This document shows, in pieces, positions 51,018 through 60,693 of a DNA stretch of 64,000 bases (within the stretch, counting starts at the first letter, position 1; every line of letters starts with the position of its first letter). Both the position numbers and the translations under genes were made by a program. The stretch is from Dokdonella sp. (GTDB lineage Bacteria > Pseudomonadota > Gammaproteobacteria > Xanthomonadales > Rhodanobacteraceae): the NCBI GenBank assembly GCA_024707225.1, contig JANQAE010000001.1, positions 1 through 64,000 of the forward strand, in the 5' to 3' direction. Below the pieces are notes generated by a model. The model had not been told where the DNA came from and did not search any database. It saw only the letters and a program-made list of their open reading frames with translations.

Positions 51018-52153
51018 CAGGCGGCCCTCAGCGACAGATCGGACAGGAGTTCGACGAAGCGCAGCGTGACCGAGGCCGGATCGAGGCCCTCGACCGAACC
51101 GCGCGCCGCGCGGCCCATCGCCGAGCGGGCCGGATCGTCGACCGCCAGTGCGAGCGAGGCCTCCACGAACGCGTCGGCGTCGTCGAACGGCACGCGCCGG
51201 CCGGTCTGGCCGTCGGCGATGCGCTCGCGCGCGGCGCCGTAGTCGTAGGCGACCACGGCCAGGCCGCTGGCCATCGCCTCCAGCGTGACGTTGCCGAAGG
51301 TCTCGGTGATGCTCGGAAACAGGAACAGGTCGCCGCTGGCGTAATGGCGCGCCAGCGACTCGCCGCGATGCAGGCCGCTGAACACGATGTCCGGATGCTG
51401 CTGCGCGAGCGCCGTGCGGGCCGGCCCGTCGCCGACCAGGACCAGGCGCGCATCGGGCCGGCAGGCCTGGATCCGGCGGAATGCGCGCACCAGCAGATCG
51501 AGATTCTTCTCCGGCGCCACGCGTCCGACGTGCAGCACCGCGAGCTGGTCGCCGTCCAGCCCCCACTGCGCGCGCAGCGCCGCGTCGCGTCGCGCCGGGT
51601 GGAACAGCTGCGTATCGACCGCGCGATGCAGCAGCCGTACGTTGCGGAACCGGTGCCGGCGCAGATAGCGCGCCAGCTCTTCGGTCGGCACCAGGGTGGC
51701 GGCGGCGCGATTGTGGAAACGGCGCAGCCAGGCGAAGACCGCCGGCGTCAGGAAGCCCAGCCCGTAATGGCGGACGAAATCGTCGAAGCGCGTGTGGAAG
51801 CCGGTACAGGCCGGCACGCCGAGCCGGTGCGCGATCGTCATCGCGCTGACGCCGAGCGGTCCCTCGGTCGCGACGTAGATCGCATCCGGACGCTCCAGGC
51901 GCCAGCGGCGCAGCAGCGTATGGCGCGCCGGCAGGCCGAAGCGCAGGCCCGGATAGCGCGGCAGCGCCGCGCCGCGGACCAGCACGTGCTCGACGCCGGC
52001 CGGGCCTTCGGCGGCTTCCTCGTCCGACTGGCGCGGCCGGACCACCTCGACGCGATGGCCCAGGCCGCTCAGGCCGGCGGCCAGCGACTGGACGGTGAGC
52101 GCCACGCCGTTGATCTCGGGCGGCCAGGTTTCGGTGACGAGTGCGACGTGCAT
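51017..52153 (-). CDS. GT4-type glycosyltransferase
   Basis: 378 residues from the minus-strand ATG at 52153 (MHVALVTETWPPEINGVALT); an alternative ATG at 52177 would add eight residues. The N-terminal motif NGVALTVQSLAAGLSGLGH and C-terminal donor-binding site (LHVGRVAPEKNLDLLVRAF, FLFPSITETFGNVTLEAMAS with the E-x7-E motif) place it in family GT4. Its closest well-known relatives are glycolipid mannosyl- and glucosyltransferases. The stop is coupled to the PAP2 gene. Confidence 0.87.
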   Translation of the reverse strand: MHVALVTETWPPEINGVALTVQSLAAGLSGLGHRVEVVRPRQSDEEAAEGPAGVEHVLVRGAALPRYPGLRFGLPARHTLLRRWRLERPDAIYVATEGPLGVSAMTIAHRLGVPACTGFHTRFDDFVRHYGLGFLTPAVFAWLRRFHNRAAATLVPTEELARYLRRHRFRNVRLLHRAVDTQLFHPARRDAALRAQWGLDGDQLAVLHVGRVAPEKNLDLLVRAFRRIQACRPDARLVLVGDGPARTALAQQHPDIVFSGLHRGESLARHYASGDLFLFPSITETFGNVTLEAMASGLAVVAYDYGAARERIADGQTGRRVPFDDADAFVEASLALAVDDPARSAMGRAARGSVEGLDPASVTLRFVELLSDLSLRAA

Positions 52154-52247
52154 CGGGTCGGGCCCAAGGGTAGCCATCGGCAGGCTCGCAGCTGGTCCTT
52201 GCGCCGGCGTTGCGTTTTTGTTGCACGGCGGTGACGCAGGCTTCACG

Positions 52248-52269
52248 ATGTCACGTTCCTGTCATCTGC
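52248..52269 (+). promoter_or_regulatory. PhoB box in front of the pst operon
   Basis: ATGTCAC (52248-52254) and CTGTCAT (52259-52265) lie exactly 11 bp apart, the spacing of the two half-sites of a PhoB box (consensus CTGTCAT with an 11-bp period). TAGCGT at 52276-52281 is a possible -10. The ATG of the first pst gene lies at 52288, only 18 bp from the box. Induction at low phosphate is expected. Confidence 0.85.
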
Positions 52270-52287
52270 AGCGCCTAGCGTGCGTCG

Positions 52288-54604
52288 ATGTCCGTCCCGT
52301 TGCGTGCCCCCTCCGCTCTCGACGTCGCCGCGCTGGTGCAGCAGCGCCGCGCGTCGCGGCGCCGGCGCGAGCGCGCCGGGCGCGCGCTGGCCGCGATCGG
52401 CGCCGGTGCGGTGCTCGCCTCGATGCTGGCGATACCGGTCTTCCTGCTGGTCGAGCTGCTGCCATCGGCCGCCCTGCCGGACGGTTCCGGCGAGCGCCTC
52501 GCGGTCCTGCTGATCGGCACGCTGAAGGCCAGCGTGCTCGCGGTGCTGCTGGCGTTTCCGGTCGGGCTTGCCGCAGCGGTCCATCTGGTCTGCTTCTCGA
52601 CGCCGTCACAGCGCGGACGCTGGCGTCCGGTGCTCGATCTGCTCGCAGCGATTCCGACCGTCGTCCTCGGCCTGATCGCGCTGACCTGGCTCGCGCCGTG
52701 GCTGCAGGCGCGGATCGCCACCCTGCTGGTACTCGCCGCGGTGGTGCCGGCGGCCGTGGTCGCGAGCCTGGCAGTGTTCGGACCGGCGCTGCGCGCCCAT
52801 CCGGCGCGGCGGCCGTTTGTCGCGCTCGCGGTCGGCCTCGCGGCCGGCATCGGCGTGATCGTCCGGGATCCGTGGGCCGGCGCGATCGAGGCCGTCACTC
52901 CGTGGAACGGTGTACTGGTCGGGCTCGCGCTCGGCGTGGCGGCGCTGCCGCTGATCTGTACCGTCAGCGCCGATGCCTTGCAGCGCGCCTGGGACCGCCA
53001 CGTCGATGCCGCGGTCGCGCTCGGCGCGTCGCGCTGGCAGACGTTGCGCTCGCTGGTGCTGCCGGCCGCCGCGCCCGGGCTGGCGGCTGCGGCCCTGCTG
53101 GCGCTCGGCCGCTGTGCCGGCGAGACGATGATCGTGCTGATGGCCAGCGGCAACACGCCGGTCGCCAGCGCCGATCCGCGCGACGGGCTGCGCAGCCTCA
53201 GCGCCGAGCTCGCGCTGTCGCTGCCGGGCGCCGAACGCGGCGGCGCGCTCTGGCGCACGCTGCTGATCGCGACGCTGCTGCTGTTCGTGCTGAGTTTCGC
53301 GTGCAATCTGGCCGCGCGCGCGGCTGCGGGCGCGCTCGGCGTGACGATGCGCGGCGCGGCGCTCCGGCGCGGACGCATCGGCGAGGACGTCGCGATCGGC
53401 GCGTCGGCGGCCGGTCTCGCCCTGTGTCTGGCGTTGGCCGGCGGCATTGTGCTGCTGCTGGTGCGCGGCGGTCTGGCGCCGTTCTGGCCGCAGCCGGTGA
53501 TCGAATACACATTGCGCGACGGCCGCAGCGTGCTCGGCGAGCTCGTGCTGCGCCGGGACGATGCCCTGGTCGTGCGCAGCGACGAGCAGGCGCGGCCCGG
53601 CGACGGCTACGTGCGATTGCGCGAGGCGGAGATTCTCGCCGAGCGGCAGCCGCCCGACGCGGTGCGCGCGCGTGCACGCCGACGGTCGCCACAGCTATCG
53701 CCTCGGCGACGCCGACGCGCACGAAGCAGGCCTCGTCACGGCCGAGCGGCGCAATGCGCTGACGTTCGCCGGCAAGCTCGCGTTCTTCGGCGAACGCCTG
53801 CGCGCATACGCGTTCGGCGGCGACCGGCCCGGCGATCACGGTCAGGGCCTGCTGCCGGCACTGGCCGGGACGCTGACGCTGGTGCTGCTGATGAGCCTGA
53901 TCGTGATGCCGATCGGCGTCGCCGCCGCGGTGCATCTGCACGTCTACGCCGGTCACGGCCGCATCGGTGCCCTCGTGCGCGGCGCGGTCGGCAGCCTCGC
54001 CGGCGTGCCGTCGATCGTCTACGGCGTGCTCGGACTCGGCCTGTTCGTGCACGGCATCGGTGGCGGCCTCGACCGCTGGCTCCATGCCGACCGCCTGCCG
54101 GTGCCGACCTTCGGCACCGGCGGTCTGCTCTGGGCCGCGCTGACGCTGGCGGTGCTGACGCTGCCGGTCGTCGTCGCGACGGTCGAACAGGGTCTGGCGC
54201 GGATCCCCGATACGCAGCGGCTGGGGTCGCTCGCACTCGGCGCGACGCGCGGCGAGACGTTGCGCCGGCTGCTGCTGCCGCAGGCGCGGCCGGCTGTGCT
54301 GAGCGCCTGGATACTCGCGGTCGCGCGCGCGGTCGGCGCGGTCGCGCCGCTGATGCTGGTCGGCGTCGTCAAGTACGCGCCGGCCTCGCCGATCGACGCG
54401 GCGTTTCCGTATCTGCATCCGTCTCGGCAGTTCACGCACCTCGGTTTCGCGGTCTACGACCAGGCGCTGATCAGCCCAGACGCGCTGGTCGGCGTGCCGC
54501 GCGCCTATTCGGCCGCGCTGCTGCTGGTCGCGTTGGTGCTGGTGCTCAACGCCGCCGCCGGCCTGGTCGGCAGGCGCCTGCGCGATCGCGCGCTTCCGAT
54601 CTGA
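52288..54604 (+). CDS. pstC: PstC-PstA fused phosphate permease, interrupted by an apparent indel
   Basis: One reading frame holds a full PstC-like permease (residues ~1-350): GTLKASVLAVLLAFPVGLAA and the EAA loop VDAAVALGASRWQTLRSLVL. It runs without a stop into a second permease beginning MRGAALRRGRIGEDVAIG with its first TM and a periplasmic insert (VIEYTLRDGRSVLGELVL). Around 53662-53675 (GCGCGCGCGTGC) the frame changes, and the rest of PstA (LLPALAGTLTLVLLMSLIV, EAA loop SLALGATRGETLRRLLLPQA) reads to 54604. Repair by one base gives about 771 residues. The two permeases form the phosphate channel. The fusion could be real, or partly due to further errors. Confidence 0.8.
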
Positions 54605-54612
54605 TCCCCACG

Positions 54613-55422
54613 ATGGCCACGCCCGATTTCGATTCGACCACCACGATCGCCGCGCAGCTGTTCGACGACGTCGCGATCGCCCTGCGCACCCGTTCGCTGT
54701 CGCTGTGGTTCGAGCAGCGGCAGATCCTGCATGCGATCGACCTGGCCGTGCCGGCCGAGCGGATCCTGGCCGTGATCGGTCCCAGCGGCAGCGGCAAGAC
54801 CAGCCTGCTGCGCTGTCTGAACCGCCTCAACGAGGAAGTCCACGGCTGCCGGATCGACGGCGAGGTGCTGCTCGAGGGCGCCGATCTGCTGCGCGCGGCC
54901 GTGCCGGTGCACGAGGTGCGGCGGCGTGTCGGCATGGTGTTCCCGAAACCGGATCCGTTCCCGCTGTCGATCTACGAGAACGTCGCCTACGGCCTGCGTC
55001 TGCTCGGGCTGCGCCGCGCCGCGCTCGACGCGCCGGTCGAGGACGCGTTGCGCGCGGTCGCGCTCTGGGACGAGGTGGCCGATCGTCTCGACGCGCCGGC
55101 GTTCGCGCTGACGCCGGGGCAGCAGCAGCGGCTCGCGATCGCGCGCGCGCTGGCGCTGCAGCCGCAGGTGCTGCTGATGGACGAGCCGGCGGCCGCGCTC
55201 GATCCGCAGTCCTCGCTGCATCTGGAGGACCTGCTGCGCCGGCTCGGCCGCCGCTGCGCGATCGTGCTGGCCACGCACAATCTGCAGCAGGCCGCGCGCG
55301 TGGCGGACTATGCCGCGTTCATCAGCGACGGGCGGCTGATCGAGGTCAACGATACCGATACGCTGTTCACCAACCCGCTGCGCCGCGAGACCGAGGACTA
55401 CGTCACCGGCCGCTACGGTTGA
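54613..55422 (+). CDS. pstB: Phosphate ABC transporter ATPase PstB, unusual motifs
   Basis: 269 residues from the ATG at 54613, 8 bp after the PstA stop. Walker A GPSGSGKTS (K62) and Walker B VLLMDEPAAALDP are normal, as is the H-loop ATHNLQQAARVAD. Two motifs are altered: the Q-loop glutamine of the usual MVFQKP is proline (MVFPKPDPFPLSIYENVAYG), and the ABC signature LSGGQQQR reads LTPGQQQR. Overall length and the rest of PstB are typical. It energises phosphate uptake and takes part in PhoR signalling. Confidence 0.92.
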   Translation: MATPDFDSTTTIAAQLFDDVAIALRTRSLSLWFEQRQILHAIDLAVPAERILAVIGPSGSGKTSLLRCLNRLNEEVHGCRIDGEVLLEGADLLRAAVPVHEVRRRVGMVFPKPDPFPLSIYENVAYGLRLLGLRRAALDAPVEDALRAVALWDEVADRLDAPAFALTPGQQQRLAIARALALQPQVLLMDEPAAALDPQSSLHLEDLLRRLGRRCAIVLATHNLQQAARVADYAAFISDGRLIEVNDTDTLFTNPLRRETEDYVTGRYG

Positions 55423-55588
55423 CCGGTGCCGGCCGCGGCCGGTGCGGCGAGCGGGCGTGACGCGATGACGGCGCGCCCGTGGCCGACGCGAGCGGCCGAC
55501 GACCCGCAGACGCATCTGCGAGCCTCGGATCGCACGATCGAACGAGGGCGGGCCGATCCCGCTCGAACACCCAGCTGGAGCCTTCACG

Positions 55589-56317
55589 ATGCCGACGTCC
55601 ACCGAACACGTCCATCTCAGTGCGCACATCTCGCGTCAGTTCAGCCAGGAACTGGAAGACGTCCGCCGCAAGGTGCTGGCGATGGGCGGCCTGGTCGAGG
55701 AGCAGCTCGCGGTCGCGCTGCGCGTACTGACCGACGGCGACGCCCGGCTCGGCGTCGAGGTCACCGCGCGCGAGGACCGCATCAACGCGGCCGAGATCGA
55801 GATCGACAGCCAGTGCACGCAGATCCTCGCGCGTCGCCAGCCGGCCGCATCGGACCTGCGCCTCGTACTGACGGTCATGAAGATGCTCGGCGACATCGAA
55901 CGGATCGGCGACGAGGCCAAGCGCATCGAGCGCATCGCCGAGGGCCTGATCGGCGAGGACAGCCACGGCGAGGAGCCGACCGCTGCGCTGGCCGCGCTCG
56001 GATCGCACGCGCGCGACATGCTGCGCGGCGCGCTCGATGCATTCGCGCGGCTCGACGAGCGGCTGGCGCTGGACGTGATCCGGCGTGACCGCCGCATCGA
56101 CGCGCGCTACCGCGAGCTGCTGGCGCTGCTGACGGCGCGCATGCGTGCCGTGCCCGACGCGATTCCCGAGGAGCTCGAGCGGCTCTGGGCCGCGCGTGCG
56201 CTCGAGCGGATCGGCGACCGCTGCAAGAACCTCTGCGAGTACGTGCTTTATCTGGTGCGCGGCAAGGACGTACGACACACCGGCCTGGCGCGCAACGAGG
56301 ACACGGCCGGCGAATGA
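55589..56317 (+). CDS. phoU: Phosphate-signalling protein PhoU
   Basis: 242 residues made of two three-helix PhoU repeats. The metal-binding motifs DIERIGDEAKRIERIAE (about residues 104-120) and ALERIGDRCKNLCEYV (about 213-228) are both present. PhoU links Pst to the PhoR sensor and turns off the Pho regulon when phosphate is plentiful. It lies 166 bp after pstB; a CGCAGA...TCTGCG hairpin is in that gap but has no T-run. The ATG follows GGAG at about 9 bp. Confidence 0.94.
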   Translation: MPTSTEHVHLSAHISRQFSQELEDVRRKVLAMGGLVEEQLAVALRVLTDGDARLGVEVTAREDRINAAEIEIDSQCTQILARRQPAASDLRLVLTVMKMLGDIERIGDEAKRIERIAEGLIGEDSHGEEPTAALAALGSHARDMLRGALDAFARLDERLALDVIRRDRRIDARYRELLALLTARMRAVPDAIPEELERLWAARALERIGDRCKNLCEYVLYLVRGKDVRHTGLARNEDTAGE

Positions 56318-56331
56318 CGCCGGCCGGCGTC

Positions 56332-56769
56332 TCAGGCTGCCGCGGCGTGGCGCTTGATCATCGCCAGCATCGCGGCCAGCCCGTTCGAACGCGTCGGCGA
56401 CAGATGCTTGGCGAGGCCGATCGACTCGATGAAGCGCGGCTCGGTCGCGAGGATCTCGGCGGCCGGACGCGCCGAATAGACGCGCAGCAGCAGCGCGATC
56501 AGTCCGGAGACGATCGCCGAATCGCTGATCGCGCGGAAGCGCAGCTGCTCCGCATCGCCCTCGGCGATCAGCCAGACCTGCGACTGGCAGCCCTGGACGC
56601 GATGCTCTTCGGTCTTGAGCGCGTCGGGAAACGGCGGCAGCTTGCGGCCGAGGTCGATCAGGTACTGGTAGCGCTCGGTCCAGTCGCCGAAGAACGCGAA
56701 TTCCTCGGCGATCGCCTGCTGGGCGGCCTCGGCGGTCGGCTCGGGCGCGGCCTCAGGCGACACAGTCAT
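56332..56769 (-). CDS. sufE: SufE-family sulfur acceptor protein
   Basis: 145 residues from the minus-strand ATG at 56769 ([18 protein letters not shown]). SufE accepts persulfide sulfur from the desulfurase SufS (or CsdA) for Fe-S assembly. The reactive cysteine is in [15 protein letters not shown] (about residue 63). The last 17 bp of cysS overlap its start, so the two are co-translated. It converges on phoU with a 14-bp gap. Confidence 0.9.
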   Translation of the reverse strand: MTVSPEAAPEPTAEAAQQAIAEEFAFFGDWTERYQYLIDLGRKLPPFPDALKTEEHRVQGCQSQVWLIAEGDAEQLRFRAISDSAIVSGLIALLLRVYSARPAAEILATEPRFIESIGLAKHLSPTRSNGLAAMLAMIKRHAAAA

Positions 56770-58150
56770 CGCTCTTGGCCACTTTCCAGCGCGTGCCGCC
56801 GGCACCGTCCTCGATCGCGATGCCGCGTGCCGCGAGCTCGTCGCGGATCCGGTCCGAGGTTGCGAAGTCCCGCGCGGCGCGTGCCGCGCGGCGCTGCTCG
56901 AGCAGGTCCTCGATCCAGACCGTGTCGACCGGCTGCCCGCCGACCGTCTGCCGGAACCAGGCCTCGGGATCCTGCTGCAGCACGCCGAGCAGGGCGCCGG
57001 CGCCGAGCAGGTCGGCCTTCGCGGCGCGACGCGCATCCGGCGTGGCGGCCTTGCGCGCGGCGTCGGCCAGTCCGGCCAGCACCGCGAACGCGGCCGGCGT
57101 GTTGAGATCGTCGCAGAGCGCCGCCTCGACCTCGGGCGGCACGCGCGGCGTGTCGACCGCGACATCGGCCAGATCGCGCAGGACGCCGTACCAGCCGTCG
57201 AGCGTACGGCCGGCCTGGGCGATCGCCGCGTCGGACCAGTCCAGCGGCTGCCGGTAATGCGCCTTGAGCAGCACCAGCCGCAGCGATTCGGCCGGATGGC
57301 GCTGCAGCAGCTCGTGCAGCACCATCACATTGCCGAGCGACTTGGACATCTTGCGGCCTTCCAGGCTCAGCATGCCGTTGTGCAGCCAATAGCGCGCGAA
57401 GGTCCGGCCGCCGTGCGCGCAGGTGCTCTGCGCGATCTCGTTCTCGTGGTGCGGAAACATCAGATCGTTGCCGCCGGCGTGGATGTCGATGGTCTCGCCG
57501 AGGTGCGCCTCGGCCATCGCCGAGCATTCGATGTGCCAGCCCGGACGGCCGCGGCCCCACGGACTGTCCCAGCCGGGCAGGTCGGGCGTGGACGGCTTCC
57601 AGAGCACGAAATCGGCCGGATTGCGCTTGTACGGCGCCACCTCGACGCGTGCGCCGGCGATCATGTCCTCGATCGACCGACCGGACAGCCGGCCGTACTC
57701 GGGAAAGCTCGCGACGTCGAACAGCACATGGCCTTCGGCGGCGTAGGCATGGCCGCTGGCGATCAGGCGCTCGCACATCGACACGATCTGCGCAATGTGC
57801 GCGGTCGCGTGCGGCACCACGTCCGGTGCGGCGACGCCGAGCCGGGCCAGGTCCTCGTGGTAGGCCTGGGCATAGCGCTCGGTGATCTGGCCGATCGGCA
57901 CGCCGGCTTCTTGCGCTGCCGCATTGATCTTGTCGTCGACGTCGGTGATGTTGCGCGCGTAGACCACATGCGGGTAGCGCCGGCGCAGCAGCCGTGCCAG
58001 CAGGTCGAACACGACGGCGGGCCGGGCATTGCCGATGTGAATGTAGTTGTAGACGGTCGGTCCGCAGACGTACATCGTGACCCGGGCCGGGTCCAGGGGA
58101 ATGAATTCCTCGGTCCGGCGGGTCAGGGAATTGTGCAGGCGTAGACTCAT
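56753..58150 (-). CDS. cysS: Cysteinyl-tRNA synthetase
   Basis: 465 residues from the minus-strand ATG at 58150 ([19 protein letters not shown]), which matches the family N-terminus; an ATG at 58192 would add 14 unlike residues. The HIGH motif is YIHIGNARP and KMSKS is [10 protein letters not shown]. The zinc ligands are the cysteine of VCGPTVYN, that of HIECSAMAE, and the His/Glu of [10 protein letters not shown]. Neither candidate start has a strong Shine-Dalgarno. It overlaps sufE. Confidence 0.95.
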   Translation of the reverse strand: MSLRLHNSLTRRTEEFIPLDPARVTMYVCGPTVYNYIHIGNARPAVVFDLLARLLRRRYPHVVYARNITDVDDKINAAAQEAGVPIGQITERYAQAYHEDLARLGVAAPDVVPHATAHIAQIVSMCERLIASGHAYAAEGHVLFDVASFPEYGRLSGRSIEDMIAGARVEVAPYKRNPADFVLWKPSTPDLPGWDSPWGRGRPGWHIECSAMAEAHLGETIDIHAGGNDLMFPHHENEIAQSTCAHGGRTFARYWLHNGMLSLEGRKMSKSLGNVMVLHELLQRHPAESLRLVLLKAHYRQPLDWSDAAIAQAGRTLDGWYGVLRDLADVAVDTPRVPPEVEAALCDDLNTPAAFAVLAGLADAARKAATPDARRAAKADLLGAGALLGVLQQDPEAWFRQTVGGQPVDTVWIEDLLEQRRAARAARDFATSDRIRDELAARGIAIEDGAGGTRWKVAKSDDCVA

Positions 58151-58348
58151 TCGGAGGCTGTCGTGTTGCTTCGCCGCATCATAACAGTTCACCCCGGGCG
58201 ACTTGTTTGGAATTGTAAAAACCCTTGGGCGGGCAGTATCTTGGGCGATGATTCAGCGATCGGCTGCTCTAATTTTCCGCACCTTGGGAAAGGCTTCGCG
58301 CGACGCAGATCGTGCAGGCCGCGTCCCGCCCCGATTTCGGAGATGTAG

Positions 58349-58909
58349 ATGAAGATGTTCGCGCTATGCGGTCTGGCGGTCGCCCTGGGCGGGACGTTCG
58401 GGCCGTCGCAGGCCAGCGCCCAGGAGGCGCCGCCGTACGAGGTCGGCCGCGGCGAAGGCTACGACGACAACGTCAAGTTCGTCTGGGCCGACGTGCTGCG
58501 CGTCGACCCGATCTACGAGCAGGTCCGCAATGCACGGCCGCGCGAGGAGTGCTATGAGGCCGAGGTCGAGCGGCGCGATACCGGCAACCGCACCGGCGGC
58601 ACCGTGATCGGCGCGATCGTCGGCGGCGTGCTCGGCAACACGGTCGGCAAGGGTGACGGCCGCAAAGCCGCCACCGTGGCCGGCGCGGTCGCCGGCGGCG
58701 CGATCGGCAACAATATCGGCGGCCGCAACGACCGCTACTACACCGACACCGAAACGCGCTGCCGCACGGTTCACGAGACGGTCGAGGAGCGGCGCATCGC
58801 CGGCTACGACGTGCAGTACCGCTATCGCGGCGACGTGTTCATGTCGCGCCTGGACTACGACCCCGGCGAGCGCATGCGTGTGCGCGTCAGCGTGACGCCG
58901 GCCGACTGA
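58349..58909 (+). CDS. Periplasmic or outer-membrane glycine-zipper protein
   Basis: 186 residues with a signal peptide (MKMFALCGLAVALGGTFG, cut near ASA-QE). Residues ~85-125 form a glycine zipper (GGTVIGAIVGGVLGNTVG and AGAVAGGAIGNNIGG) as in 17-kDa surface antigen and SlyB-like proteins, which insert into the outer membrane. The flanking Cys of EECYEAEVE and TRCRTVHET could form a disulfide. The ATG is preceded by GGAGATGTAG. Confidence 0.8.
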   Translation: MKMFALCGLAVALGGTFGPSQASAQEAPPYEVGRGEGYDDNVKFVWADVLRVDPIYEQVRNARPREECYEAEVERRDTGNRTGGTVIGAIVGGVLGNTVGKGDGRKAATVAGAVAGGAIGNNIGGRNDRYYTDTETRCRTVHETVEERRIAGYDVQYRYRGDVFMSRLDYDPGERMRVRVSVTPAD

Positions 58910-58953
58910 GTCCGGCTCTGGGGCCGCCCGCCGATCGGGCGCTTCCTCGGATT

Positions 58954-60623
58954 TCAGGCGACCGCGTCGGGCCAGGCGCGGTCGATCAAGGCGCCGAACG
59001 GCGCATCGGCCGGCAATGTTCCGAAACAGCGCAAGTCGCCTCCACCGAGCCGCGCGCGGCAGTACGTGTCCGCGACGGCCTCGGGCGCGCCGCGCAACAG
59101 CACGGCCGCCTGCAGCGCAACCGCCATCCGTTCCACCAGCACGCGAGCGATCGCTTCGCGCTCGGCCGGTGCGGACGCCAGCAGATCGCCGAGGCGCCGC
59201 CGCTCCTCGCGCAGCAGCCGGTGCAGCGGCGCGGCCCGGTCGATCTCGGCCAGGAATGCCTCGAGGCTGGCCGGCTCGCGATCGAGCGTGCGCAGCACGT
59301 CCAGACACTGCACGTTGCCGCTGCCTTCCCAGATCGAATTGAGCGGCGCCTGCCGGTACAGCCGCGGCAGCATCGACTCCTCGACGTAGCCGGCGCCGCC
59401 GAGGCATTCCTGCGCCTCGTTGACGAACGGCGCGCAGCGCTTGCAGACGAGGTACTTGCCGATCGCCGTGATCAGCCGCGCCAGCGGCGCGGCCGCCGGA
59501 TCGTGCTGCGCCTCGTCGACCGCGCGCGCGATGCGCAGCACCAGCGCCATCGACGCCTCCGATTCGAGCGCCAGATCGGCCAGTACGTTGCGCATCAGCG
59601 CCTGCTCGACCAGCCGCTTGCCGAACGCGCGGCGATGCATCGTGTGGTGCAGCGCCTGCACCAGGGCCTGGCGCATGATCGCGGCCGAGCCGATCGCGCA
59701 GTCGAGCCGCGTCAGCGCGACCATCTCCAGGATCGTCGCGACGCCGCGCCTTCCTCGCCGATCAGCCAGGCCAGCGCGCCCTGGAACTCGACCTCGGAGC
59801 TGGCATTGCTCCAGTCGCCGAGCTTGTCCTTGAGCCGCTGCAGGCGGATCGCATTGCGGCTGCCGTCCGGCGCGAACCGCGGCAGCAGGAAGCACGACAG
59901 ACCCGCGTCGGCCTGCGCCAGCACCAGGAAGCCGTCGCACATCGGTGCCGAGAAGAACCATTTGTGGCCGACCAGCGCATACAGCCGGCCCGGTCCGGCC
60001 GCCGCGAGCGGCGTCGCGCGCGTCGTGTTGGCGCGCACGTCCGATCCGCCCTGCTTCTCGGTCATGCCCATGCCGATCGTGTTGCCGGTCTTGTCCCAGG
60101 CCGGCAGGTCGCGCGGGTCGTACTCGGTCGAGAGAATCCGCTCGATCCACGCGTCGGCCAGACCGCCTTGCCGCCGCAGCGCGGCGACCGATGCGTAGGT
60201 CATCGTCAGCGGGCAGTTGTTGCCCTGTTCGGGCTGGTTGTGCAGATACGCCAGCGCGGCGCGCGCGACGTGCGCGCCGCGCCGGCCGGCGTTGCGCCAC
60301 GCGAAGCTCGGCACCTCGTGGCGGATGCCGAGCGACAGGATCGCGTGATAGGCCGGATCGAACCTCACCGCGTCGATGCGGTGGCCGTAGCGGTCGTACG
60401 GCACGAAGCGCGGCTTGTTCTCGTTCGCCGCGACGCCGAGCGCCATCAGCTCGCCGCCGACGACCGGACCGAACGCGGCCAGCCGGTCCTCGGCCCAGCC
60501 GCCGCCTTCGCGCGTCAGTGCGTCACGCAGCGGCCGGTCGGTCAGCCAGGCATCGTAAGGCGGCATCGGCGGCGGCTGGTTCTCGACCCGGTGCGTCAGG
60601 AATCGCTCGGCGATCTCGTTCAT
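58954..60623 (-). CDS. aidB: AidB-type acyl-CoA dehydrogenase, interrupted by an apparent 1-nt deletion
   Basis: The first frame starts MNEIAERFLTHRVENQPPP at 60623 and holds the AidB N-terminal part: NNCPLTMTYASVAALR, MGMTEKQGGSDVRANTT, and HKWFFSAPMCDGFLVL. It ends in GEEGAASRR. The expected RGVATILEMVALTRLDC and the helical C-terminal domain (CLGGAGYVEESMLPR, NSIWEGSGNVQCLDVLR) follow in the neighbouring frame to 58954. One restored base within 59741-59752 gives 556 residues, close to the family's ~540. AidB is a flavoprotein of the adaptive response to alkylation in E. coli that binds DNA and may detoxify alkylating agents. Confidence 0.87.
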
Positions 60624-60693
60624 CGGCTTGGCTCCTCGGGGCCGCTGCGGCAGCGGTCGGCCGCGATCGAAGCGCGCGCGGACGCGCGCCGTG

